A DNA stretch of 59,354 bases, taken from assembly GCA_002704915.1 (NCBI GenBank), contig PAIP01000029.1, forward strand, positions 1 through 59,354, written 5' to 3'. Source of the stretch: Parvularcula sp. (GTDB lineage Bacteria; Pseudomonadota; Alphaproteobacteria; Caulobacterales; Parvularculaceae). Below are positions 35,341-44,640 of the stretch, piece after piece (position 1 is the stretch's first letter; the number at the start of each line of letters is the position of its first letter). Below the pieces are notes generated by a model that worked only from the letters and a program-made list of their open reading frames with translations, was not told the DNA's origin and searched no databases. The position numbers were made by a program, and so were the translations under genes.

Positions 35341-37353
35341 TCAGTTCCGATAGCGCAGGCCAAAACCAAAGGTTCGCGTCTCGCCCGGAAAATAGCGGTC
35401 TTCACCGAAAGCAAAGTCCGCCCGTTCGGCGTAAAGCTCATTCGTGACGTTCCGCACGGTAATGAAAGCTGCAAGCGTATCCGTCAGGCCCCGTTCCGCC
35501 CGGAGGTTCAGGACATTGTGCCCGTCATACTCATGGTCATTGGCCGCATCGGTGAAATAGGAGCCCATGGACACCAATTCCGCTTCCGCCGTGAGACGGT
35601 CGAAAGGCCGCCAGGTAAGCCGCGTATTCGCCATGACCCGGGGCGCTGAATCGACATCATCGCCAAAACTGATGGATTCCGCCGAATTGCCGGTCGGCCG
35701 GTCGAAACGGTAGGTGTGTTTCGCATAAGTGACGGCGCTTTGCAGCGTCAGCGTCTCATGCAATGCGATCCGTACATCCGCTTCGACGCCCACATGGCGT
35801 GTCTTGCCATTGGCGACATTGAAGCCGTCGGCGTCACGGAAGAAGAAGTTCTTTTTATCCATGAAAAATCCGGCGAGCTCCAGATTCACCCGCTCGCCAA
35901 GGGAGCCGCGAAAACCAAGCTCCACGGCGTCGATTTTTTCGGGCCTCGCCTGATCGCCGGTCTGGTTGATCTGCAACCGGTAAAGATCGGTCGTCTGCGG
36001 CGGACGGGCGCCGCGGGCGTAGCTGGCATAGACCGACGCGTTGTCGCTCAACGCGTGGCGCAAAGAGAATTTCGGACTGGCGGTGACGAATTTATCCGTT
36101 TGATCGGGCAGACGCAGGAAACGGCCGACAACCCCGCTGTCGGTATTGTTCGTGTAATCATAGACCGTGCCATCAATGCGGATCGCCGCGCTCGCCGTTG
36201 TGCGGGGCGTCAGTGCATAATCCGCCTGAACGAAGCCGGCGGCGTTTACGGCTTTGACGTCGTAATCGTAATGCAGCCCTTGGGTGAACGAAAAGATCTG
36301 CGGCATGGACTGGAATTCGGACAGAAAGCCATCCGTATATTCCGCGTCGATCCCGGCGATGAGCGAGAAGGCGCCGGCGTCGTGATAGACTGCGCTTTGC
36401 ACGCCGACGCTCCAATGGCCATTTTCCTCCAGCGAATTCGACGGAAGGAAATGCTGCAGGAAGTCCATATCGTTCCAGCGCGCATAGGGCGTAATCTGGA
36501 CGCGCGTTGCGTCGCCAGCGTCGAATTCGATGGTCGATTGGAGCCGCGCGGATTTGGCGTCGCGGAAGGCCTGCGGGAAGTCATTGGTCTTGCGAAGCTC
36601 GCGATCCTTCAGCGTCGCTTCGCCGAAGATGAACCCCGCCGTTTCCTGTTCGAGATTATCGAAGGAAAAGATTGTATCGATGCTGACGCCGCCATTGTCG
36701 TAAACATGGCGCAGGGTGAGCTTTTGCTGGTCGAGCCCCGCATCCTCCCGGTAACCGGCTTCCGTCGTCGCCGACGCGCCAACATAATAGCCGTTGGCGC
36801 CCTCGTTCCCAGAAACGCTTCCCTTGAACTTATAGCGGTCCTGCGTGTCTCCGAACGCCTCGCCGAAAATCGAGAACGCTTCCGACGGCGCCGGGGCGAT
36901 CACATTGATGACGCCGTGAATGGCGTTGGCGCCGTAAAGCGCGCCGGAGGGGCCGCGGATAATTTCGATACGATCGGCGAGTTCGTAATGGGCGTTGAAA
37001 AGGCCATTGATATTCGCAAAGCCCGGCGACCGGATCGGCACGCCGTTTTCGAGAAACAGAAACGACCCCGCGCCCGCGCCGCCGGAAAGCACCGGCGAAC
37101 GGATCGCAGTCAGGTGCTCGGCCCCGGAGCCGCGATGAAGCGACACGCCGGGCGCACGCGCCAGCACTTCGGAGATATGATCAGCGTCGATAAGCTGAAG
37201 CGTATCCGCCGGAATCGATGTAATGCTTTGCGGCACGTCGGACAGCGACTGGGCGCGCCGCTCCGCCGTCACGATAACAACGTCCTCAGCAAGGGCTGGC
37301 GTGAGCATTGAAGCCGTAAAGAGGCATACGCAAAGACAGGCAAGGCTTTTCAC
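35341..37353 (-). CDS. TonB-dependent outer-membrane receptor
   Basis: The 670-residue protein has a signal peptide (cleaved after TPALA, about residue 22), a TonB-box-like EDVVIVTAERR just after it, a plug domain (AGVSLHRGSGAEHLTAIRSPVLSGG ... IEIIRGPSGALYGANAIHGVINV) and a 22-strand-type barrel ending in an aromatic-terminated strand (FGFGLRYRN). It begins with GTG and lacks a strong ribosome binding site. It lies 36 bases after the fumarylacetoacetate hydrolase gene, suggesting uptake of an aromatic or related compound. The ligand is unknown, and iron chelates are not excluded. Confidence 0.9.
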   Translation of the reverse strand: MKSLACLCVCLFTASMLTPALAEDVVIVTAERRAQSLSDVPQSITSIPADTLQLIDADHISEVLARAPGVSLHRGSGAEHLTAIRSPVLSGGAGAGSFLFLENGVPIRSPGFANINGLFNAHYELADRIEIIRGPSGALYGANAIHGVINVIAPAPSEAFSIFGEAFGDTQDRYKFKGSVSGNEGANGYYVGASATTEAGYREDAGLDQQKLTLRHVYDNGGVSIDTIFSFDNLEQETAGFIFGEATLKDRELRKTNDFPQAFRDAKSARLQSTIEFDAGDATRVQITPYARWNDMDFLQHFLPSNSLEENGHWSVGVQSAVYHDAGAFSLIAGIDAEYTDGFLSEFQSMPQIFSFTQGLHYDYDVKAVNAAGFVQADYALTPRTTASAAIRIDGTVYDYTNNTDSGVVGRFLRLPDQTDKFVTASPKFSLRHALSDNASVYASYARGARPPQTTDLYRLQINQTGDQARPEKIDAVELGFRGSLGERVNLELAGFFMDKKNFFFRDADGFNVANGKTRHVGVEADVRIALHETLTLQSAVTYAKHTYRFDRPTGNSAESISFGDDVDSAPRVMANTRLTWRPFDRLTAEAELVSMGSYFTDAANDHEYDGHNVLNLRAERGLTDTLAAFITVRNVTNELYAERADFAFGEDRYFPGETRTFGFGLRYRN

Positions 37354-37389
37354 AGGGGCAACTCGCTTTTATTAGCGGGCCAAGCCTTA

Positions 37390-38406
37390 CTATTTCCGCT
37401 CGTATTTCGCCACCTTTTGCGAAATGGAACCAAAGATGGACTTCCCATCCTTGTCCTTCATTTTGATCTCCACCGTGTCCCCGAACTTCATGAAGGGCGT
37501 TTTCGCCTCACCTTCATAAATGGTCTCGATCATGCGGATTTCGGCGATGCAGGAATAGCCGTCGCCCCCTTCGGCGACAGGCTTGCCGGGCCCGCCATCG
37601 AGCTTGTTCGAAACTGTGCCAGAACCGATGATCGTCCCTGCGCCCAAAGGACGCGACTTCGCCGCATGGGCGATCAATTGCGGGAAGTTGAAGGTGAGGT
37701 CCTTGCCTGCGTTGGCCTGACCGAAAGGTTCGCCATTGTAACGCAGCAACAAGGGTAGATGGACAGCGCCGCCATCCCATGCATCGCCCAGCGCATCGGG
37801 CGTCACGGCGACGGGGCTGAATGCCGATGACGGTTTCGACTGGAAAAAACCGAAGCCCTTGGCGAGTTCGCCGGGAATGAGACCGCGCAGGGAGACGTCA
37901 TTCACCAGCATGATAAGGCGGATATAGTCTTTCGCCTCATGGGGCGTCACGCCCATGGGCACGTCGCTGGTGATCACCGCAATCTCGCCCTCCATGTCGA
38001 TGCCCCAGCCTTCATCCTGCGGCATCAAAATGTCGTCGCGCGGGCCGAGAAAGGAGTCCGAGCCGCCCTGATACATCAGCGGGTCTTCGTAAAAGCTTTC
38101 CGGCACTTCCGCGCCGCGCGCTTTTCTGACGAGCTCCACATGATTGATATAGGCCGAGCCGTCCGCCCACTGATAAGCGCGAGGCAAAGGCGACGCACAC
38201 TCACGCTCGTGAAAGCGCTCGACCGGAACCGATCCCGTCTCAAGCCCCTGCGCCAGTTCGCGCAAGCCCGGCTCGACCTTATCCCAGTCATCGAGCGCCG
38301 CCTGCAATGTCGGCGCAACGCGCGCCGCATCGGTGTAACGCGTCAGATCGTTGGAGACGACCACCAGCCGCCCGTCGCGGCCGCTTTTCAGGGATGCAAG
38401 TTTCAT
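37390..38406 (-). CDS. Fumarylacetoacetate hydrolase family protein
   Basis: The 338-residue protein has the FAH C-terminal fold: the metal-binding E-x-E in GIDMEGEIAVI, LVNDVSLRG, FQSKPSSAFSPV and GAGTIIGSGTVSN. It is of the shorter bacterial type that accompanies homogentisate dioxygenase, and would split fumarylacetoacetate to fumarate and acetoacetate as the last step of tyrosine breakdown. The ATG directly abuts the stop of the small CPWCG gene. Maleylacetoacetate isomerase is not in this operon. Confidence 0.88.
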   Translation of the reverse strand: MKLASLKSGRDGRLVVVSNDLTRYTDAARVAPTLQAALDDWDKVEPGLRELAQGLETGSVPVERFHERECASPLPRAYQWADGSAYINHVELVRKARGAEVPESFYEDPLMYQGGSDSFLGPRDDILMPQDEGWGIDMEGEIAVITSDVPMGVTPHEAKDYIRLIMLVNDVSLRGLIPGELAKGFGFFQSKPSSAFSPVAVTPDALGDAWDGGAVHLPLLLRYNGEPFGQANAGKDLTFNFPQLIAHAAKSRPLGAGTIIGSGTVSNKLDGGPGKPVAEGGDGYSCIAEIRMIETIYEGEAKTPFMKFGDTVEIKMKDKDGKSIFGSISQKVAKYERK

Positions 38407-38661
38407 CTATTCTTCCTCTTCATCGGATGTTTGGCCAAGGGCTGCGCCGCACCATGGGCAATAGCGGATCAAGATGACGTCTCGGCCGCCATCATGAACG
38501 ATCAACGCAAACTGATTGAGCCCTTCATTATAGGCGATGAGACTGTCCGGACATTCAAACGGGTCGTCATGTTCCGAGCAGTTCATTTCCAGCGCCGCCT
38601 GCATGGACTCACAGCACAGGCTTTCCGGATCGGGGTGTTGTGTTCGCGCCGTCTCAGTCAT
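38407..38661 (-). CDS. Small CPWCG-motif protein (DUF6980-like)
   Basis: The 84-residue acidic protein has an N-terminal CCESM pair, then CSEHDDPFECPDSL, NEGLNQFALIVHDGG and a C-terminal CPWCG. The cysteine set suggests a zinc ribbon or a redox pair. It resembles small proteins grouped as DUF6980, a match made from memory. It overlaps the dioxygenase by eight bases and abuts the FAH gene, so it is locked into the homogentisate operon. Confidence 0.72.
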   Translation of the reverse strand: MTETARTQHPDPESLCCESMQAALEMNCSEHDDPFECPDSLIAYNEGLNQFALIVHDGGRDVILIRYCPWCGAALGQTSDEEEE

Positions 38662-39787
38662 TACCGCGCCAGCTATTCACATAATCGAGATTTTCAACGG
38701 CGCCGGCGCTTTCGCCGATATCCAAGGGGTCGCGCGTGTCAATCATGACCGCATATTCGTCTGTGGTCGGCTTTTTCTGTTCCAGCATGTTCTTCAGCGC
38801 TTTCGGGTGAGGCCCGTGCGTAAAACCGGACGGGTGAAACGTCATCATGCCCGCATCGATATTGTCGCGGCTGAAGAAATCGCCGGCATGATAAAACAGC
38901 ACTTCATCATAATCGTCATTATTGTGGAAGAAGGGAACTTTCAACGCGCCCGGATCGGTTTCGAAGGGGCGCGGCGCAAAAGTGCAGACCACAAAGCGGT
39001 CGGACAAAAACGTCGTATGCGCCGAGGGCGGCACATGATAACGGTGCGACATGATGGGCCGAATGTCGCGCACATTAAGGCGCACGGGCGAGAGTTCGCC
39101 ATGCCAGCCCACGACATCGAGCGGATTATAAGGATATGTCGCGACGGAGACCTCGCCCCGCTTTTTGATTTCGACGCGGGTCTCCGCGTCATCGGCCTGA
39201 TGCGTTTTGAAGGCGTCGTCGATTTTTGGCGCATCCAGCATCGCCGGATCGAAAATCGCATGAGGCCCGAGAAGCCCTTTATCGGGCAAGGTATAATGAT
39301 TGTTAGTCGCCTCGATCATCAAAATTGACGTGAGGCTTGACGGCGCAAGGCGCCACATAGTCCCGCGCGGCAGCATGATGTAGTCGCCAGCTTCATATTC
39401 GAGGTGACCGTAATCGCAATAGAGATCGCCCTTCCCTTCATGGACGAACAGGAGCTGATCGCCGTCGCCATTGCGTGCAAGCGCCGGCATCGCTTCATTA
39501 AGCTTCCAGAAACGCAGCTCCGTCGCGTTGTTATGGAGGATGCGCGGTGCCGCCCAGGGCGATACGTTGGCGCCTTTCATGGCGGAGAGATCGAAGGCGC
39601 GCGGGCGCAACGGCCCCTCAAATTTCACCCAGCCCGTAGGCGGACGTTTGTGGTGCATGAAGGCGGCAGGTCCGAAAAATCCTTCTTTCGAGATTTCGCG
39701 TTCATAGGTTCCTTCGGGCATGTCGGCATGGGCCTGCCGCGAGGCGTCGCCCTCGATCCGGCTGGGAGTGATCCATTTTCGCGCCAT
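38654..39787 (-). CDS. hmgA: Homogentisate 1,2-dioxygenase (short type)
   Basis: The 377-residue cupin-fold dioxygenase contains MHHKRPPTGWVKFEG, the DYIMLPRGTMWRLAP barrel strand, the HNNDDYDEVLFYHAGDFFSR segment with Fe ligands, and FHPSGFTHGPHP. It opens the ring of homogentisate to maleylacetoacetate. It is shorter than the ~430-residue Pseudomonas enzyme, because the N-terminal part is reduced. The start at 39787 follows AAGGAGACG; an upstream frame to 39985 crosses the promoter palindrome and is rejected. It is first gene of the operon. Confidence 0.92.
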   Translation of the reverse strand: MARKWITPSRIEGDASRQAHADMPEGTYEREISKEGFFGPAAFMHHKRPPTGWVKFEGPLRPRAFDLSAMKGANVSPWAAPRILHNNATELRFWKLNEAMPALARNGDGDQLLFVHEGKGDLYCDYGHLEYEAGDYIMLPRGTMWRLAPSSLTSILMIEATNNHYTLPDKGLLGPHAIFDPAMLDAPKIDDAFKTHQADDAETRVEIKKRGEVSVATYPYNPLDVVGWHGELSPVRLNVRDIRPIMSHRYHVPPSAHTTFLSDRFVVCTFAPRPFETDPGALKVPFFHNNDDYDEVLFYHAGDFFSRDNIDAGMMTFHPSGFTHGPHPKALKNMLEQKKPTTDEYAVMIDTRDPLDIGESAGAVENLDYVNSWRGND

Positions 39788-39828
39788 CAAGCGTCTCCTT
39801 AAGGTCCTTCGCGGCTCATTCCGAAAAT

Positions 39829-39858
39829 TAGTAACATTTGTTACCATTTTTACCCAAA
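39829..39858 (-). promoter_or_regulatory. hmgA promoter with perfect palindromic operator
   Basis: GTAACA-TT-TGTTAC (39832-39845) is a perfect 6-2-6 palindrome lying between a -35-like TTGGGT (39853-39858) and a -10-like TACTAA (39829-39834) on the minus strand, 42-71 bases before the hmgA start. Placement in the spacer and over the -10 suggests a repressor site, as for MarR- or IclR-type regulators of aromatic catabolism. No regulator gene is adjacent. Confidence 0.55.
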
Positions 39859-39972
39859 CCGGGCAAGGCGAAATCCCCCGAAGAAAATCAGGGGAAAAGC
39901 CGCCCTTCCCCTTCCCGGCAGGCTTTGGTAACGCCTTTGCGAGTTGAGGAAAACGCGCCTTGCGCGGCTTGA

Positions 39973-40980
<1,008 letters not shown>

Positions 40981-40984
40981 CGTC

Positions 40985-41845
40985 TTAGTCGAGCCCTAAA
41001 ATTTTTCGTGCTTGCATGGGCGCCGCAACCTCGCGCCCTGCTTCGCGTGCATATTTCGCGAGCGCCTCGATCATCGGCCCGTTGGAGGACGCCTTCTCCC
41101 CGTCCGGCAGATAAAAACAGTCTTCAAGCCCGGTTCGCAAATTGCCGCCAAGCTCCGCGGCGCGCTGATGCACCGACCAGACATCGTCACGGCCGATTAC
41201 AGTCGCCTGCCACGGCATGCCTTCTTTTTTGTATTTGATCAGAAACGGCAAAAGGTCCGGATCGGCAGGCATGCCCGAGGCCACGCCCATGACGAAATTA
41301 TAGTCTGCATGATCGGTCATGCCGTTTTCCATATAGAGCCAGACCGAACGCACAATCCCGATGTCGAAGCATTCGAATTCGGGGATAATGCCGACCTCGT
41401 TCATCACGTCGATAAAGTCCTTCACCTTCGACGCCGGATTGTCGAACACCATGGGCGGCCAGGCCCAGGAGCCGTCTTTCCTCGTTTTCAGGTAGTTGAG
41501 CGTGCCGGCGTTGCAGGCTGCCATCTCCGGTTTGCAGGCGCGCAAGTAATCGAGCACATATCCATATTCCGAACCGACAACGCCAGTCGTCATGTTGATG
41601 ACAACGCCGGGACAGGCGGCGCGGATCGCCTCGTTTATCTCATTGCAAATCGCCGGGTCCCAAGTGGGAAGGTGCCCCTTCCCCGACTCCTGTTGCCGAT
41701 AATGCACGTGCATGATGGTGGCGCCGGCGTCGAAGGCGCGTTTTGCTTCCGCCGCCATCTGTTCAGGCGTCACCGGAACCGGGTGTTGCTCCGGATTGGT
41801 GAGAACGCCGGTGAGCGCGCATGTAATAATCGCCGTGTCCGACAT
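40985..41845 (-). CDS. BKACE-family (DUF849) beta-keto acid cleavage enzyme
   Basis: The 286-residue TIM-barrel protein has IMHVHYR with His46 and His48, the same zinc-ligand positions as in the lysine-fermentation enzyme Kce. The family condenses a beta-keto acid with acetyl-CoA to give acetoacetate and a new CoA ester, without a cofactor other than Zn. It abuts the biotin-carrying subunit gene and ends the Atu-like operon, so its substrate is probably a beta-keto acid from branched acyl breakdown. That assignment is inference. Confidence 0.88.
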   Translation of the reverse strand: MSDTAIITCALTGVLTNPEQHPVPVTPEQMAAEAKRAFDAGATIMHVHYRQQESGKGHLPTWDPAICNEINEAIRAACPGVVINMTTGVVGSEYGYVLDYLRACKPEMAACNAGTLNYLKTRKDGSWAWPPMVFDNPASKVKDFIDVMNEVGIIPEFECFDIGIVRSVWLYMENGMTDHADYNFVMGVASGMPADPDLLPFLIKYKKEGMPWQATVIGRDDVWSVHQRAAELGGNLRTGLEDCFYLPDGEKASSNGPMIEALAKYAREAGREVAAPMQARKILGLD

Positions 41846-43804
41846 CTAAGCCTCCGTCTGCAAAGTCACGAGTTTCGCACGGATCGCAACCTGATCGCCT
41901 TCTTTCGCAAGAACATCGGCGATGACGCCGTCCCGCGCAGCTTTAAGCTGGTGCTCCATTTTCATGGCTTCAATGGTGGCGACGATCGTTCCTTTTGAAA
42001 CAGGATCGCCTGGCCCAACCCGCATGGACGTCACGAGCCCCGCCATAGGCGCCTTGATCACATCGTCGCCGCCCTCGCTGTCGCTCGCTGGGACGAGAGT
42101 GATATCCATATAGCGCTCCCATGCGCCGCCGGCGTCGACTTCAAGATGATATAAATTGCGAATATAACGCGCGACGCCAAGGCGGCCATTATGGCGGAAG
42201 CGGATCGTGTTTTCATTCTTCGACAAAACTTCGATCGACGCCGCTTCGCCGTCATGCGCCGCGGTTACTTCTGCGCCGTTCAGCTTAATATCCACCTTGA
42301 CGATATCGCCGCCTCTATTGACGAGATGCAGGGGAAAGCCGGATCTGCCGCGCGAATGCCAACCGGTCAGGTGATCGCCAAAGGATGCGTCTGTCAGCGC
42401 GGCGCCCACAAGCGCCAGTGAGGCCGCGCCACCCGGCGCCTTGCGCTTTGCTATCTCGTCGAGATTTCTTTCAATGTAACCTGTATCCGCCTCGCCTTTC
42501 ACGAAAGACTCATCTTCCAAGAGCGATACAAGAAAATCGCGATTATGCGCAAAGCCAAGCAGCGATGTTTTTTTCAGCGCTTCGGCGAGTCTCATACGCG
42601 CCTCGTCGCGCGTCGCCCCCTGGGCGATCACCTTTGCAATCATGGGATCGTAAAAGGTCGTGACTCTATCGCCTTCCTCAACCCCGCTGTCGATGCGCAC
42701 ACCCTCGCCTTCAGGAAATTCAAGCAGGCGAATATTTCCCGAATGCGGCATGAAACCCTGCGCCGGGTCTTCGGCGTAAAGGCGCGCTTCCATGGCCCAG
42801 CCGTTAATCTCGACCTCTTCCTGCGAAATCGGCAGCTTTTTTCCGGAGGCGATATCGAGTTGCCAGCCAACCAGGTCCAAACCGGTCACCATTTCCGTGA
42901 CCGGATGCTCGACCTGAAGCCGCGTATTCATTTCAAGGAAATAAAAGTCGTCGTGAGCCGGGTCATAGAGAAATTCAACCGTTCCCGCGCCGACATAGCC
43001 AACGGCTTGCGCGGCCTTTACCGCCGCGGCGCCCATCTCCTCGCGCTTTTCGGCGTTGATGACCGGCGATGGGGCTTCTTCGATGACTTTCTGATTGCGC
43101 CGCTGCAAAGAGCAGTCGCGCTCGCCGAGATGGATGCAGTTTCCGTGCGCATCTGCAAAGACCTGGATTTCCACATGCCGCGCGCCGACGACCGCGCGCT
43201 CTATGATCAGGCGGTCATAGCCAAAAGCGCTCTTTGCTTCCTTGCGCGCGGATTTGATCGCCTCACCAAGCTCATCTTTCGTCTCAACAATGCGCATGCC
43301 GCGCCCGCCGCCGCCGGCTGAAGCTTTCACCATCACCGGAAATCCGATTTTTTCCGCCTCCGCGAGCAGGATTTCATCCGACTGGTCGTCGCCTTGATAA
43401 CCGGGAACGCATGGCACGCCCGCCTCGACCATACATTTCTTGGCCGCCGCCTTGTCGCCCATCGCGGCGATGGCGTCCGCCGGTGGCCCGACAAAGATGA
43501 GCCCAGCCTCAGCGCAAGCTTTCACAAAGTCCGCGCGTTCCGACAGAAATCCGTAGCCCGGATGCACCGCATCGGCGCCTGTTTCTTTCGCAGCCGCGAT
43601 CACTGCGTCGATATTAAGATAACTTTGCGCAGGCTCAGCTCCGCCGATACGAACAGCTTCGTCCGCCATACGCACATGGAGCGCGTTTTCATCAGCGTCG
43701 GAAAACACCGCCACGCTCGCGACACCCCTCGCCCGCGCCGTTTTGATGACGCGGCAAGCGATTTCGCCGCGATTGGCGATCAGGATTTTGCGGATCGTGG
43801 TCAT
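41846..43804 (-). CDS. atuF: Biotin-dependent acyl-CoA carboxylase alpha subunit (AtuF-like)
   Basis: The 652-residue protein has an N-terminal biotin carboxylase (KILIANRGEIACRVI, the ATP-grasp GGGGRGMR loop, LQVEHPVTEMV), a BT-like middle part, and a C-terminal carrier domain with the biotinylation motif EAMKMEH. It carboxylates biotin for the beta subunit encoded at 46039. Geranyl-, methylcrotonyl- and propionyl-CoA carboxylase alpha subunits look alike; AtuF is chosen from the AtuC/AtuD-like neighbours. Its start overlaps the AtuE-like stop (ATGA). Confidence 0.85.
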   Translation of the reverse strand: MTTIRKILIANRGEIACRVIKTARARGVASVAVFSDADENALHVRMADEAVRIGGAEPAQSYLNIDAVIAAAKETGADAVHPGYGFLSERADFVKACAEAGLIFVGPPADAIAAMGDKAAAKKCMVEAGVPCVPGYQGDDQSDEILLAEAEKIGFPVMVKASAGGGGRGMRIVETKDELGEAIKSARKEAKSAFGYDRLIIERAVVGARHVEIQVFADAHGNCIHLGERDCSLQRRNQKVIEEAPSPVINAEKREEMGAAAVKAAQAVGYVGAGTVEFLYDPAHDDFYFLEMNTRLQVEHPVTEMVTGLDLVGWQLDIASGKKLPISQEEVEINGWAMEARLYAEDPAQGFMPHSGNIRLLEFPEGEGVRIDSGVEEGDRVTTFYDPMIAKVIAQGATRDEARMRLAEALKKTSLLGFAHNRDFLVSLLEDESFVKGEADTGYIERNLDEIAKRKAPGGAASLALVGAALTDASFGDHLTGWHSRGRSGFPLHLVNRGGDIVKVDIKLNGAEVTAAHDGEAASIEVLSKNENTIRFRHNGRLGVARYIRNLYHLEVDAGGAWERYMDITLVPASDSEGGDDVIKAPMAGLVTSMRVGPGDPVSKGTIVATIEAMKMEHQLKAARDGVIADVLAKEGDQVAIRAKLVTLQTEA

Positions 43805-44637
43805 GCTTCTTTCGTTGTTGAATAGGTTTCAAGCCAGGGCGGCGTTGTTTTCTGCGCAAAGGCCATCGCTCCCTTGCGTCCTTCTCCCCGCAGGCACGCC
43901 GCAAAATCGACCGCCGCCTCATCGAGTTGCGCCGGGTCGATGGGCGCGGCTGCACGGTTGAAAATCGCTTTCGTCGCGGCATTCGCTTCCGGTTCGCAGC
44001 GGCCAATTGCGGTCAGTGTTTCGACGAGCGCGCCCTCAAGCCCGGCGTCGCCATTCACAACCTTGTCCACAAGCCCGACGCGGCAGGCTTCCTGCGCGCC
44101 AAAATGCGCGCCGGTAAGCGCAAGGCGGCGCGCATTGTAAAGACCCATGCGCCGTACGAGAAACGGGCCGATCTGCGCCGGCGGCACGCCAAGCGTCGTC
44201 TCCGACAGCGAAAACCGCGCATGCGCTTCGGCGATAGCGATATCCGAGACGCTGATAAGCCCATTGGCGCCGCCAAATGCAGAGCCCTCAATAACAGTGA
44301 CAAGCGCTTGCGGAATAGCGTCAAGCTTCAGCAATACATCGCCAAAGACGCGATTGCTAATGGCGATAGGGTCGGATGCGCCGTCGACAGATTCGGGCGT
44401 CATCACCATCTGCCCGAATTCCTTGATATCGCCGCCCGCACAGAAAGACCCGCCTGCGCCACGCAACACAACCATGCGTATGTCGCGGTTTTGAGTGAGC
44501 CAGTCGCACAGCGTCATAAGCCCGTTCACAATGGCGGCGTTGAGCGCATTCTTCGCCTGGGGCCGGTTGAGCGTCACCGTCAGCGCCGACTGGCGCCGCG
44601 ACAACAGAATGTCTTCAAGCTCAGGCAATTCAGCCAT
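43801..44637 (-). CDS. atuE: Enoyl-CoA hydratase family protein (AtuE-like)
   Basis: The 278-residue crotonase has the oxyanion segments VLRGAGGSFCAGGDIKEFG and EGSAFGGANGL and FSLSETTLGVPPAQIGPFLVRR, which reads like isohexenylglutaconyl-CoA hydratase AtuE and the related methylglutaconyl-CoA hydratase LiuC. It would hydrate the carboxylated product of the carboxylase. It starts three bases after the AtuD-like gene. Whether it is specific for isohexenylglutaconyl-CoA or for the leucine intermediate is unproven. Confidence 0.8.
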   Translation of the reverse strand: MAELPELEDILLSRRQSALTVTLNRPQAKNALNAAIVNGLMTLCDWLTQNRDIRMVVLRGAGGSFCAGGDIKEFGQMVMTPESVDGASDPIAISNRVFGDVLLKLDAIPQALVTVIEGSAFGGANGLISVSDIAIAEAHARFSLSETTLGVPPAQIGPFLVRRMGLYNARRLALTGAHFGAQEACRVGLVDKVVNGDAGLEGALVETLTAIGRCEPEANAATKAIFNRAAAPIDPAQLDEAAVDFAACLRGEGRKGAMAFAQKTTPPWLETYSTTKEA

Positions 44638-44640
44638 CTT

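Noticed and set aside
35716-37311. A 531-residue open frame on the plus strand
   Set aside because: It is antisense to the TonB-dependent receptor, whose domains are complete; the plus-strand product is Arg-rich and family-less.
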